Assembly (NCBI GenBank): GCA_003488145.1
Contig: DNMQ01000441.1
Location: 1-5,222 of the forward strand
Length of the DNA stretch: 5,222 nucleotides
From: Pseudomonas sp.
GTDB lineage: Bacteria; Pseudomonadota; Gammaproteobacteria; Pseudomonadales; Pseudomonadaceae
Reading direction: 5' to 3'
The number at the start of each line of letters is the position of its first letter. Positions within the stretch are counted from its first letter, which is position 1. The notes under the pieces are model-generated. The model was not told the DNA's origin. It saw only the letters and a list, made by a program, of their open reading frames with translations, and made no database searches. Positions 1 to 5,222 of this stretch are shown piece after piece. The position numbers were made by a program, and so were the translations under genes.

Positions 1-462
1 GTGCGCAAGCTGGCCGAGCGCAGTCAGGTCGCTGCCCAGGAGATCGGCGGTGTCGCCAGCAACAGCGTGCAACTGGCCGAGCAGGCCGGGTCGCTGCTCG
101 ACGAGATCGTGCCGAACATCCAGAAGACATCCGACCTGGTGCAGGAGATCACCGCCGCCTCGCAGGAGCAGAGCAGCGGAGCCGAGCAGATCAACATCGC
201 CATGGGCCAGATGAACCAGATCACCCAGCAGAACGCCTCGGCTTCCGAGGAGCTGGCCGCCACCTCCGAGGAGATGAACGCCCAGGCCGGACAGCTGCTC
301 GAGCTGATCAGTTTCTTCCGCTTCGACGCCACTAACACCGCCTCGCAGCCGCTGCGGCGCCCGGTGCCGTTCGCCAGCCCACGCCCGGCCGCCAAGAGCC
401 CGCGTGGCGAGCAGCGGGCACTGGCGTCGGTGGACGACAGCCAGTTCGTCAGCTTCAGCTGA
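1..462 (+). CDS. Methyl-accepting chemotaxis protein, C-terminal fragment (5' end outside window)
   Basis: This is the end of a chemoreceptor cytoplasmic signalling domain, which forms a long antiparallel coiled coil that controls CheA through CheW. The window opens in the well-known segment just after the hairpin tip ([16 protein letters not shown]), so the GTG at base 1 is an internal valine codon, not a start. Residues 1-108 of the visible part are the descending helix. Segments matching the methylation-site pattern (two small residues, two of any kind, then two Glu/Gln) are A52-A61 around E56-Q57 and A79-T88 around E83-E84, with a near match around E90-E91. Residues 109-147 are a Pro/Ala/Arg-rich flexible tail, and the protein ends QFVSFS (148-153), a possible tether for CheR or CheB. 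The ligand-binding region and membrane topology cannot be seen. It is followed 10 bases later by cheW, so it is probably the dedicated receptor of this operon. Family assignment is very secure; the signal sensed is unknown. Confidence 0.97.
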   Translation: MRKLAERSQVAAQEIGGVASNSVQLAEQAGSLLDEIVPNIQKTSDLVQEITAASQEQSSGAEQINIAMGQMNQITQQNASASEELAATSEEMNAQAGQLLELISFFRFDATNTASQPLRRPVPFASPRPAAKSPRGEQRALASVDDSQFVSFS

Positions 463-472
463 GGGTGCGCGC

Positions 473-970
473 ATGAACCAGATCGCCAACACCGAGCACA
501 GCATCCAGCACCTCTCGTTCCGGGTTCGCCAGGCGCGCTATGCCCTGCCGATCGAGCTGGTCCGGGAAATCATCGAGTACGGCCAGATCACCAGCGTGCC
601 GATGATGCCCGCGTGCATCCACGGGGTAATCAACCTGCGCGGCAACGTGGTGCCTGTGCTGGACCTGGCGGCGCGCTTCGGCATGGAGCGCACCGCCGCG
701 GGCAAGCGCACCTGCATCGTGATCATCGAACTGGAGCTCAACGAGGTGCAGCAGCGCATCGGCCTGGTGGTCGATGCAGTGGACGCGGTGCTGGACATCG
801 AAGGGCATGAAGTCGAGCCGGCGCCGCCCTTCGGCACCGGCATCCGCACCGACTTCATCGCCGGAATGGCGCGCAACGAGCAGGGCTTCACCATCATTCT
901 CGACGTGCGCCGGGTGCTCTCGCTGGACGACATCCTGCAACTCAATCGCGCCATGGCGCTGGCAGGCTGA
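473..970 (+). CDS. cheW: Chemotaxis coupling protein CheW
   Basis: CheW is a cytoplasmic adaptor that links chemoreceptors to the kinase CheA. The 165-residue product has the usual single-domain CheW length. The family hallmark is at residues 51-70, GVINLRGNVVPVLDLAARFG, with R56 in the NLRG motif known in other CheW proteins to matter for receptor and CheA contact. Later conserved pieces are IGLVVDAVDAVLDI (97-109), FIAGMARNEQGFTIILDVRRVLS (spanning 128-150) and a C-terminal helix. I chose the ATG at 473 because a GAGG ribosome-binding sequence (461-464) lies 8 bases upstream, and because an in-frame ATG at 404 would add 23 residues lying inside the MCP gene that do not resemble CheW. The gene begins 10 bases after the MCP stop and ends one base before the cheR start, so translation of the three is probably coupled. 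Confidence 0.97.
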   Translation: MNQIANTEHSIQHLSFRVRQARYALPIELVREIIEYGQITSVPMMPACIHGVINLRGNVVPVLDLAARFGMERTAAGKRTCIVIIELELNEVQQRIGLVVDAVDAVLDIEGHEVEPAPPFGTGIRTDFIAGMARNEQGFTIILDVRRVLSLDDILQLNRAMALAG

Positions 971-971
971 A

Positions 972-1778
972 GTGACGACGTCCCACCTGCCGTCGCTGGG
1001 CGATCGGGAGTTCCGCTATCTGCAGAAGATGATGGCCGAGGCTTCCGGCATACGCATGAGCGACGGCAAGCGCCCGCTGGTGGCCGGCCGGCTGATGCGC
1101 CGGCTCAGGGCGCTGGGCCTGCGCGACTATGCGCAGTATCTGGATCTGCTGCGCGCACCGGAGCAGCAGGTCGAGCGGCGGCTGGTGGTCGACCTGCTGA
1201 CCACCAACGAAACCTACTTCTTCCGCGAGCCGCAGCACTTCCGCTTTCTCGCCCAGTGGCTGGCACGCCGCAGCGGGCCGCTACGCTGCTGGAGCGCCGC
1301 CTGCTCCAGCGGCGAAGAGCCCTACAGCCTGGCGATGGTACTGGCCGAGCACGCCAGCTCCGACTGGTCGATCCTTGCCAGTGACCTGAGCCAGAGCGTT
1401 TTGCACAAGGCTCGCGAGGCGGTCTATCCGATGACCGACACCGACGCTTTCCCACCCGGCTGGCTGAAGCGCCACTGCCTGCGTGGCGTCGGCGCCCAGG
1501 ATGGCAACTTTCGTATCAGCCAGGCGCTGCGCGAGCGGGTCAGCTTTCGCGAGATCAACCTCATGCGGCCGCTGCCGCAGGATCTCGAACCGATGGACCT
1601 GATCCTGCTGCGCAACGTGCTGATCTACTTCACCGCTGACGACAAGCGCGCCATCACGGCGCGTCTGTTGCAGCACCTGCGCCCGGGCGGTCTGCTGTTG
1701 ATCGGCCACGCCGAAAGCGTGCACGGCTTCGGCTTGCCGCTGCGCGGTCTGGGGCCGTCGGTATTCGAGCGGCTATGA
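972..1778 (+). CDS. cheR: Chemoreceptor glutamate O-methyltransferase CheR
   Basis: CheR transfers methyl groups from S-adenosylmethionine to specific glutamates of chemoreceptors, driving adaptation. The 268-residue product has the normal full length. An N-terminal helical domain (about 8-75) is followed by [16 protein letters not shown] (75-90), the SAM-binding motif [16 protein letters not shown] (107-122), the acidic SD at 137-138, [12 protein letters not shown] (209-220) and [14 protein letters not shown] (236-249). Between them, residues 171-178 (RGVGAQDG) form a glycine-rich loop in the beta-subdomain, resembling the RGTGPHEG loop of Salmonella CheR, the region that binds receptor C-terminal pentapeptides. 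The start is a GTG at 972, one base after the cheW stop. A GGCAGG sequence at 961-966 is its likely ribosome-binding site. The next methionines (near 1030) would remove part of the N-terminal domain. There are no TPR repeats, which separates it from WspC-type CheR. The stop codon sits inside a perfect hairpin. Confidence 0.97.
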   Translation: MTTSHLPSLGDREFRYLQKMMAEASGIRMSDGKRPLVAGRLMRRLRALGLRDYAQYLDLLRAPEQQVERRLVVDLLTTNETYFFREPQHFRFLAQWLARRSGPLRCWSAACSSGEEPYSLAMVLAEHASSDWSILASDLSQSVLHKAREAVYPMTDTDAFPPGWLKRHCLRGVGAQDGNFRISQALRERVSFREINLMRPLPQDLEPMDLILLRNVLIYFTADDKRAITARLLQHLRPGGLLLIGHAESVHGFGLPLRGLGPSVFERL

Positions 1779-1785
1779 GCCGCTC
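1767..1785 (+). repeat. Perfect 8-bp inverted repeat across the cheR stop codon
   Basis: GAGCGGCT (1767-1774) and AGCCGCTC (1778-1785) are perfect reverse complements separated by the three bases ATG. The cheR stop codon TGA (1776-1778) starts in the loop. The stem is GC-rich and should be stable in RNA. No run of T follows, so this is not a standard intrinsic terminator. It may stabilise an mRNA end, slow ribosomes or tune cheB expression relative to cheR; these roles are inference. The inverted repeat itself is read directly from the sequence. Confidence 0.6.
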
Positions 1786-1852
1786 AGCCCCCTCCGCGAT
1801 GTTCCGACGCACCGGGCCGAACCCCGTCTTGCCGCCCAGGGGTCGCTCATGA
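1775..1852 (+). other. Possible 25-codon coupling ORF between cheR and cheB
   Basis: An ATG at 1775 overlaps the cheR stop as ATGA, and the reading frame stays open for 25 codons to a TGA at 1850-1852 that overlaps the cheB ATG, again as ATGA. The predicted peptide begins [14 protein letters not shown] and is Pro/Arg/Ser-rich, with no recognisable domain or membrane segment. The ORF start lies in the loop of the hairpin at 1767-1785 and has no strong ribosome-binding sequence, so it would depend on ribosomes ending cheR translation. It fills the whole cheR-cheB gap. It could be a leader-like coupler or simply chance in GC-rich DNA; a 25-codon open frame here is not improbable. Confidence 0.2.
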
Positions 1853-2916
1853 TCAAAGTCTTCATCGTCGACGACTCCGCGCTGGTGCGCCAGGTACTGA
1901 CCGCCTGCCTGGATCGTCACCCCGGCATCCAGGTCATCGGCCAGGCTGCCGACCCGCTGTTCGCCCTGGAGAAGATGCAGCGCGACTGGCCGGACGTGCT
2001 GGTGCTGGACGTGGAAATGCCACGCATGGACGGCATCACCTTTCTGCGCAAGATCATGGCTGAACGACCGACACCGGCGATCATCTGCTCGACCCTCACC
2101 GAGGCCGGTGCGGCGATCACTCTGGAAGCGTTGGCAGCCGGAGCCGTCGGTGTGTTCACCAAGGCCAGGCTGGGCCTCAAGGAAAGCCTGCAGCAGCTCT
2201 CCAGCGAGCTGATCCGGCAGATCGAACAGGCAGCCCGCAGCCGGCCGCGCGCCGCCGTGCGTGCGCAACCGAAACCCAGCAGCCCGTCCCGGGAGCCCTC
2301 CCGGGAGCCATTGCCCGCGGCGGGGCTGACCACCACCGATCGTGTCATCGCGCTTGGCACGTCGACCGGCGGCACCCAGGCACTGGAACTGGTGCTGCGC
2401 CAGTTGCCGGCGGACAGCCCGGGCATCGTCATCGTCCAGCACATGCCGGAGAAATTCACCGCAGCCTTCGCCCAGCGCCTGAACAACCTGTGCCAGATCG
2501 AAGTTCGCGAGGCGCGCCACCTCGATCGCGTGCGCGCCGGGCTGGCACTGGTCGCGCCCGGCGGGTGGCACATGCAGCTCAAGCGCAGCGGCGCGCAGTA
2601 CTTCGTCGAAGTGCTCGACGGGCCGCCGGTCAACCGCCACAAGCCGTCGGTGGACGTGCTGTTTCGCTCGGTGGCGCGGCATGCCGGGCACAACGCGCTG
2701 GGCATCATCATGACCGGCATGGGCGACGACGGCGCACGCGGCCTGCTGAACATGCGCGAGGCCGGTGCCCGCACCGTGGCCCAGGACGAAGCCAGCTGCG
2801 TGGTTTTCGGCATGCCCAAGGAGGCCCTGCAGATCGGTGCCGCCCAGAGCACCGAGGCCCTGGAAAACCTGCCCAGGTTGATCACCGACTATGCCCGTGC
2901 CACTTGCCGGAGTTGA
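1849..2916 (+). CDS. cheB: Chemotaxis response regulator / protein-glutamate methylesterase CheB
   Basis: CheB removes methyl groups from receptor glutamates, and deamidates glutamines in many species, after phosphorylation by CheA. The 355-residue product has both standard domains. The receiver domain (about 1-122) shows [10 protein letters not shown] with acidic D8-D9, the phospho-acceptor D54 in [12 protein letters not shown], and K105 in VFTKARLG; the proline that usually follows this lysine is alanine. A Pro/Ser/Arg linker (about 125-163) contains a duplicated SREP unit. The methylesterase domain (164-350) carries the expected catalytic triad: S172 in GTSTGG, H198 in VQHMP and D294 in TGMGDDGA. 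Other conserved blocks are [16 protein letters not shown] (258-272) and [14 protein letters not shown] (313-326). Much of the esterase domain reads like enterobacterial CheB. The ATG at 1849 is preceded by AGGGG (1838-1842) with a 6-base spacer, and the receiver domain begins at once. No cheD accompanies it. Confidence 0.97.
   Translation: MIKVFIVDDSALVRQVLTACLDRHPGIQVIGQAADPLFALEKMQRDWPDVLVLDVEMPRMDGITFLRKIMAERPTPAIICSTLTEAGAAITLEALAAGAVGVFTKARLGLKESLQQLSSELIRQIEQAARSRPRAAVRAQPKPSSPSREPSREPLPAAGLTTTDRVIALGTSTGGTQALELVLRQLPADSPGIVIVQHMPEKFTAAFAQRLNNLCQIEVREARHLDRVRAGLALVAPGGWHMQLKRSGAQYFVEVLDGPPVNRHKPSVDVLFRSVARHAGHNALGIIMTGMGDDGARGLLNMREAGARTVAQDEASCVVFGMPKEALQIGAAQSTEALENLPRLITDYARATCRS
2287..2310 (+). 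repeat. In-frame 12-bp tandem duplication in the CheB linker
   Basis: The unit TCCCGGGAGCCC (2287-2298) is followed directly by TCCCGGGAGCCA (2299-2310), identical at 11 of 12 bases. It is in frame and encodes Ser-Arg-Glu-Pro twice (residues 147-154) in the flexible linker between the receiver and methylesterase domains. Each copy contains the 8-base palindrome TCCCGGGA. Probably a small replication-slippage duplication tolerated by the linker. Confidence 0.7.
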
Positions 2917-2919
2917 GCA

Positions 2920-2964
2920 CGGTGCCGCTGCAGACGAGCGTCGCTGATGCGATTCAGCGCACCG
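2920..2964 (+). other. Imperfect stem after cheB
   Basis: CGGTGC (2920-2925) plus GCTG (2927-2930) can pair with CAGC (2955-2958) plus GCACCG (2959-2964), giving a 10-bp stem with a single bulged C at 2926. The apical region holds a small GACG-AG-CGTC inverted repeat (2933-2942). No T-rich tract follows, so it is not a convincing intrinsic terminator. GC-rich DNA often offers such pairings, so confidence is low. It starts four bases after the cheB stop codon and would be part of any transcript that runs on into the downstream pair. Confidence 0.25.
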
Positions 2965-3010
2965 CCGATACGTCGCGCCTATATCCCCTGCTTTCGAAGG
3001 GATTCCCGTG

Positions 3011-3020
3011 ACCGTACGGT
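3011..3020. promoter_or_regulatory. Perfect 10-bp palindrome upstream of the binding-protein gene (possible operator)
   Basis: ACCGTACGGT is a perfect palindrome ending 38 bases before the start codon at 3059. It is the only perfect palindrome of this length that I noticed in the 142-bp gap between cheB and the lipoprotein gene. Position and symmetry fit a binding site for a dimeric regulator, but I recognise no known regulator consensus and can see no confident -35/-10 pair beside it. The nearest -10-like hexamer is TATGGT at 3026-3031, with no good -35 match. Confidence 0.25.
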
Positions 3021-3042
3021 TTCGCTATGGTGGCTAACAGGT

Positions 3043-3055
3043 ATCACGGAGTGAT
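3043..3055 (+). promoter_or_regulatory. Hairpin enclosing the Shine-Dalgarno of the binding-protein gene; possible RsmA/CsrA site
   Basis: ATCAC (3043-3047) and GTGAT (3051-3055) are perfect inverted repeats around GGA (3048-3050). The ribosome-binding sequence GGAG (3048-3051), 7 bases before the ATG at 3059, thus lies in the loop and first stem base. The segment contains ACGGA, matching the ANGGA core that RsmA/CsrA proteins recognise in hairpin loops, but the following bases do not complete the longer consensus. A second ANGGA (AGGGA, 2998-3002) lies about 48 bases upstream, in the range seen for paired sites. The hairpin is observed; translational control by RsmA/CsrA is inference. Confidence 0.35.
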
Positions 3056-3058
3056 CGC

Positions 3059-3994
3059 ATGGTTCGGGGCTCAATCCTCTTGCTGTTGTTTGTCGCCTTG
3101 CTCGGCTGCCAGCCCGAATCGGATTCGATCCGTATCGGCAGCAACCGCTGGCTTGGCTATGCGCCGATCTATCTGGCGGACGATCTGGGCTGGACTGCCC
3201 CCAGTGGCATCCGCCTGGTGGAATACCCGAACACCACAGGTGTGCTGCGCGGCTTTCGCAACGGCATGCTGGACGCCGCCATGCTCACCCTCGACGAAAC
3301 GCTGCTGCTGCAGGACAGCGCGGCGGAGCTCGACCTGGAGATCATTCTGGTCACCAACGTCTCAGCTGGCGCCGATGCGCTGGTCGCCCACGCGCCGCTG
3401 ACCAGCCTCAAGGACCTGTCCGGCCAGCGCATCGGCGTCGAAAACACTGCGCTGGGCGCCTACTTCCTGTCCCGCGTGCTGGATCAGGCCCGGCTGCGGA
3501 TCGACGATCTGCAGGTGGTCAGCCTGCCGGTGCATGAGCAGGCCGCTGCCTTCGCCGCCGGCGAAGTCGACGCTGTCATCACCTTCGCTTCGGAGGGCCC
3601 TGCGCTGGAAAGCGAGGGCGCCCGGCGCATCTTCGACAGCCGCCAGCTGCCGGGCGAGATCGTCGACGTACTGGTGGTCGACCGGCAACGCGTCACCCGC
3701 GAGCAGCGTCGGCGCCTCCGGGCCCTCTGGTTCGATGCGCTGCGCACCTGGCAGGACAATCGCGGCGAAACCGATCCGCGCCTGCATGCGCGCCTGGGCC
3801 TGACGCCGATGGCACTGCAGGTCACCCTCGACGGCTTGTTGATGGGTGATCGCGCCGTCAACCGTGAGTGGTTCGACGAGGGCCAGTTGCAGCAGAGCAT
3901 CGGCCAGCTCAGCCAATATCTGCGCGAACGCCGGCTGCTCAACGGTTCGAATCCGGTCAATCTGATCGCTCGCTGCGAGGGCCCAATATGCTGA
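3059..3994 (+). CDS. NMT1/SsuA-like periplasmic substrate-binding lipoprotein, likely sensory partner of the downstream GGDEF protein
   Basis: The 311-residue product begins with a lipoprotein signal, MVRGSILLLLFVALLGC, with lipobox LLGC and acylated Cys17. Gln, not Asp, follows the Cys, which argues against inner-membrane retention under the usual rule. The mature part resembles type II periplasmic binding proteins of the NMT1/SsuA/TauA kind: RIGSNRWLGYAPIYLADDLG (25-44) contains the W-x-G-Y-x-P motif, followed by GVLRGFRNGMLDAAMLTLDE (61-80), a second-lobe start GQRIGVENTALGAYFL (122-137) and EQAAAFAAGEVDAVITF (160-176). Ligands of this broad family include sulfonates, nitrate and thiamine precursors; the ligand here cannot be told. 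The ATG has GGAG (3048-3051) 7 bases upstream. No permease or ATPase gene is adjacent; instead the stop overlaps the next gene by 7 bases (ATGCTGA). The C-terminus holds two cysteines, C306 and the final residue C311. Binding-protein family is secure; a sensory rather than transport role is inferred from context. Confidence 0.9.
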   Translation: MVRGSILLLLFVALLGCQPESDSIRIGSNRWLGYAPIYLADDLGWTAPSGIRLVEYPNTTGVLRGFRNGMLDAAMLTLDETLLLQDSAAELDLEIILVTNVSAGADALVAHAPLTSLKDLSGQRIGVENTALGAYFLSRVLDQARLRIDDLQVVSLPVHEQAAAFAAGEVDAVITFASEGPALESEGARRIFDSRQLPGEIVDVLVVDRQRVTREQRRRLRALWFDALRTWQDNRGETDPRLHARLGLTPMALQVTLDGLLMGDRAVNREWFDEGQLQQSIGQLSQYLRERRLLNGSNPVNLIARCEGPIC

Positions 3995-5222
3995 CAAGGT
4001 TGTCGCTGCGTCGATCACTGCCCCTGCTGCTGGGCATCTTCGGTCTGCTGTTCACGGTCATGCTGACCGCCTGGCACCTGCCGACCCGTATCGAGGAAAC
4101 CCTCGCCGGCTGGCGCAATCACACCTCGCAGCATCTTGCCCTGCTGCAGAGCAGCCTGAGCGATCATCGCCGCCTCGGCCGCAACGCCGAGCTGGAAACC
4201 GAGCTGGCCGATCTGGCCAGCCTGGAAGGTGTGCGCTGGGCGATGGTGATCGACCGCAGCCTACAGGTGATCGCCACGACCCAGCTGGGTCTGTCCCCCG
4301 AGCGCCTGACGCTGATCGATGCCAGCGAACTCGCCAAACAGGTGAACGGCGGCCGCGCGGGCTGGTTCGGCGAAGGCTCCAGGCAGTTGGCGATCTACCC
4401 GCTGGACCGCGTCGCCCAGGACGGCACGCCGCTGCGCGAAGCGCTGCTGGTGGAGTACGACTTCGCGCCGATGCTGGCGCAGACCAAGCGCGAGGCCTGG
4501 TTCTACCTGGCGCAGACGCTGACGCTGTTGCTGCTGCTCGGATTGATCCTCAACCGCCTCTATGGCCGCCTGCTGACGCGCCGCCTGGCCCGCATCGACC
4601 AGGCCGCACGCCAGTTCGCCATCGATCAGCAACCGCAGAACCTGTCGGTCGGCGGCCGCGACGAGATCGGCCGGCTGGCCAGAACCCTCAATCAGATGAT
4701 GAACCAGCTGCACGAGCGCCAGCTGGCGCTCAGCGAAAGCGAGCAGCTGTTCCGCGACCTGGTGGACACCGCGCCGATCGGCATGCTGGTGGTCGACCGC
4801 GAGCTGCGCGTGCTGCAGGCCAACCCTGCGGCGGCAGCGCTGTTCGGCTGTACCCCGGCGGAGCTGCTGGGCAACCTGCCGAGTGATCGCCTGCTGGAAA
4901 GCGACGCCACCACCCGCCTGCTGAGCACCCCGGCGAACACGCCGCTGGAGCTGACCGGTCGCCGTCATGATCGGGAGGTGCCGCTGGAGATCAGCTGCAC
5001 GCCATTCCAGCGCTACGGCGTTCGCCATTTCCTCGTGCTGCTGCGCGACATCAGCGATCGCCTGCGCGCCGAACAGCGTCTGCGCTTTCTTGCCCACTTC
5101 GATCCGCTGACGCAGCTGGCCAATCGCAACTACCTGGTGCAGCGCCTCGAACAGCTGCTCGCGGCGCGCCTGCCGCTGACGCTGCTCTACCTCGACCTGG
5201 ACCACTTCAAGCGCATCAACGA
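3988..5222 (+). CDS. Membrane sensor with periplasmic domain, HAMP, PAS and GGDEF (3' end outside window)
   Basis: This frame is open for 411 codons from ATG 3988 to the window edge. Domain order: TM1 (about 11-28), a periplasmic region of about 140 residues (30-170) with EGVRWAMVIDRSLQVIATT (80-98), TM2 (about 171-189), a HAMP linker (about 190-243) with DEIG at 225-228, a PAS domain (about 252-357) starting FRDLVDTAPIGMLVVD and ending in LLRDISDR, then the start of a GGDEF domain: HFDPLTQLANR (370-380) and YLDLDHFKRIN (401-411), with D403 the expected metal ligand. The usual DPLTGLPNR is altered at two positions (G to Q, P to A). The GG[D/E]EF active site, and any EAL domain, lie beyond the edge, so it may be a cyclase, a phosphodiesterase, both, or a degenerate c-di-GMP effector. 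GAGGG (3977-3981), 6 bases before the ATG, lies inside the lipoprotein gene, and the two genes overlap by 7 bases, so translation is coupled. The periplasmic domain is a plausible docking site for the lipoprotein. Confidence 0.93.
   Translation, partial: MLTRLSLRRSLPLLLGIFGLLFTVMLTAWHLPTRIEETLAGWRNHTSQHLALLQSSLSDHRRLGRNAELETELADLASLEGVRWAMVIDRSLQVIATTQLGLSPERLTLIDASELAKQVNGGRAGWFGEGSRQLAIYPLDRVAQDGTPLREALLVEYDFAPMLAQTKREAWFYLAQTLTLLLLLGLILNRLYGRLLTRRLARIDQAARQFAIDQQPQNLSVGGRDEIGRLARTLNQMMNQLHERQLALSESEQLFRDLVDTAPIGMLVVDRELRVLQANPAAAALFGCTPAELLGNLPSDRLLESDATTRLLSTPANTPLELTGRRHDREVPLEISCTPFQRYGVRHFLVLLRDISDRLRAEQRLRFLAHFDPLTQLANRNYLVQRLEQLLAARLPLTLLYLDLDHFKRIN

Noticed and set aside
1..3. GTG at the window edge as a start codon
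   Set aside because: It encodes the valine of a conserved MCP segment next to the signalling tip; the gene clearly continues upstream.
404..472. Upstream in-frame ATG extending CheW by 23 residues
   Set aside because: The extension lies within the MCP coding sequence, does not resemble CheW, and the ATG at 473 has its own ribosome-binding sequence.
774..971. Upstream in-frame ATG extending CheR by 66 residues
   Set aside because: The added part overlaps cheW out of frame and is a Ser/Arg/Pro-rich shadow; the GTG at 972 gives a normal CheR N-terminus.
1654..2885. Long reverse-strand open frames opposite cheB
   Set aside because: They are low-complexity antisense shadows of a cheB gene whose active-site motifs are all intact on the forward strand.
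2490..3011. Forward open frame overlapping the cheB end and the gap
   Set aside because: Its Arg/Ala/Gly-rich product is a frame-shifted shadow of CheB; only the last part lies outside cheB and it shows no domain or ribosome-binding sequence.
2917..3058. Sigma-70 or sigma-54 promoter and an intrinsic terminator in the gap after cheB
   Set aside because: The best -10-like hexamers (TATATC near 2979, TATGGT at 3026) match only four of six bases without a good -35, no TGGC/TGC sigma-54 pattern fits, and no stem is followed by a T-tract.
4261..5205. Long reverse-strand open frame of 314 codons
   Set aside because: It is Gln/Arg/Ala-rich with no recognisable domain and mirrors the codon pattern of the well-supported GGDEF sensor gene on the forward strand.
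972..5222. Wsp-type surface-sensing operon (MCP, CheW, CheR, CheB and a GGDEF protein together)
   Set aside because: CheR lacks the TPR region of WspC, and the GGDEF protein is a membrane HAMP-PAS sensor rather than a WspR-like receiver-GGDEF protein, with a binding-protein gene in between.

Overview
The window is GC-rich DNA with dense, same-strand genes and short or overlapping junctions. Codon choice, protein motifs and gene content fit a gammaproteobacterium, most likely a Pseudomonas relative. That assignment is inference from style and content; no species marker is present.

Left part (1-2916) is the distal half of a chemotaxis-type operon: the C-terminal end of a methyl-accepting chemotaxis protein (cut by the window edge), then cheW, cheR and cheB. 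The receptor, its coupling protein and the methylation/demethylation enzymes that reset receptor sensitivity are all present. The histidine kinase CheA and response regulator CheY are not in the window and would be expected upstream. There is no cheD. The MCP ends in a flexible tail finishing in QFVSFS, which resembles a CheR/CheB tether pentapeptide, and the CheR next to it carries a glycine-rich loop like that of tether-using CheR proteins. The cheR-cheB junction is unusual: a perfect 8-bp hairpin spans the cheR stop codon, and a 25-codon ORF links the two genes through an ATGA overlap at each end.

Middle part (2917-3058) is a 142-bp gap with no gene. It holds a 10-bp perfect palindrome, an imperfect long stem, and a small hairpin that places a GGA at the Shine-Dalgarno site of the next gene, reminiscent of RsmA/CsrA targets. 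I see no convincing promoter or intrinsic terminator.

Right part (3059-5222) is a two-gene translationally coupled unit: a lipoprotein of the NMT1/SsuA-like periplasmic binding family, and a membrane sensor with periplasmic domain, HAMP, PAS and the start of a GGDEF domain (cut by the right edge). No ABC permease or ATPase lies between or directly before them. The layout suggests that the binding lipoprotein acts as a ligand receptor that feeds a signal to the c-di-GMP enzyme rather than as a transporter component, comparable in logic to NspS-MbaA of Vibrio cholerae. Apart from that pair, the region is a conventional signalling locus.
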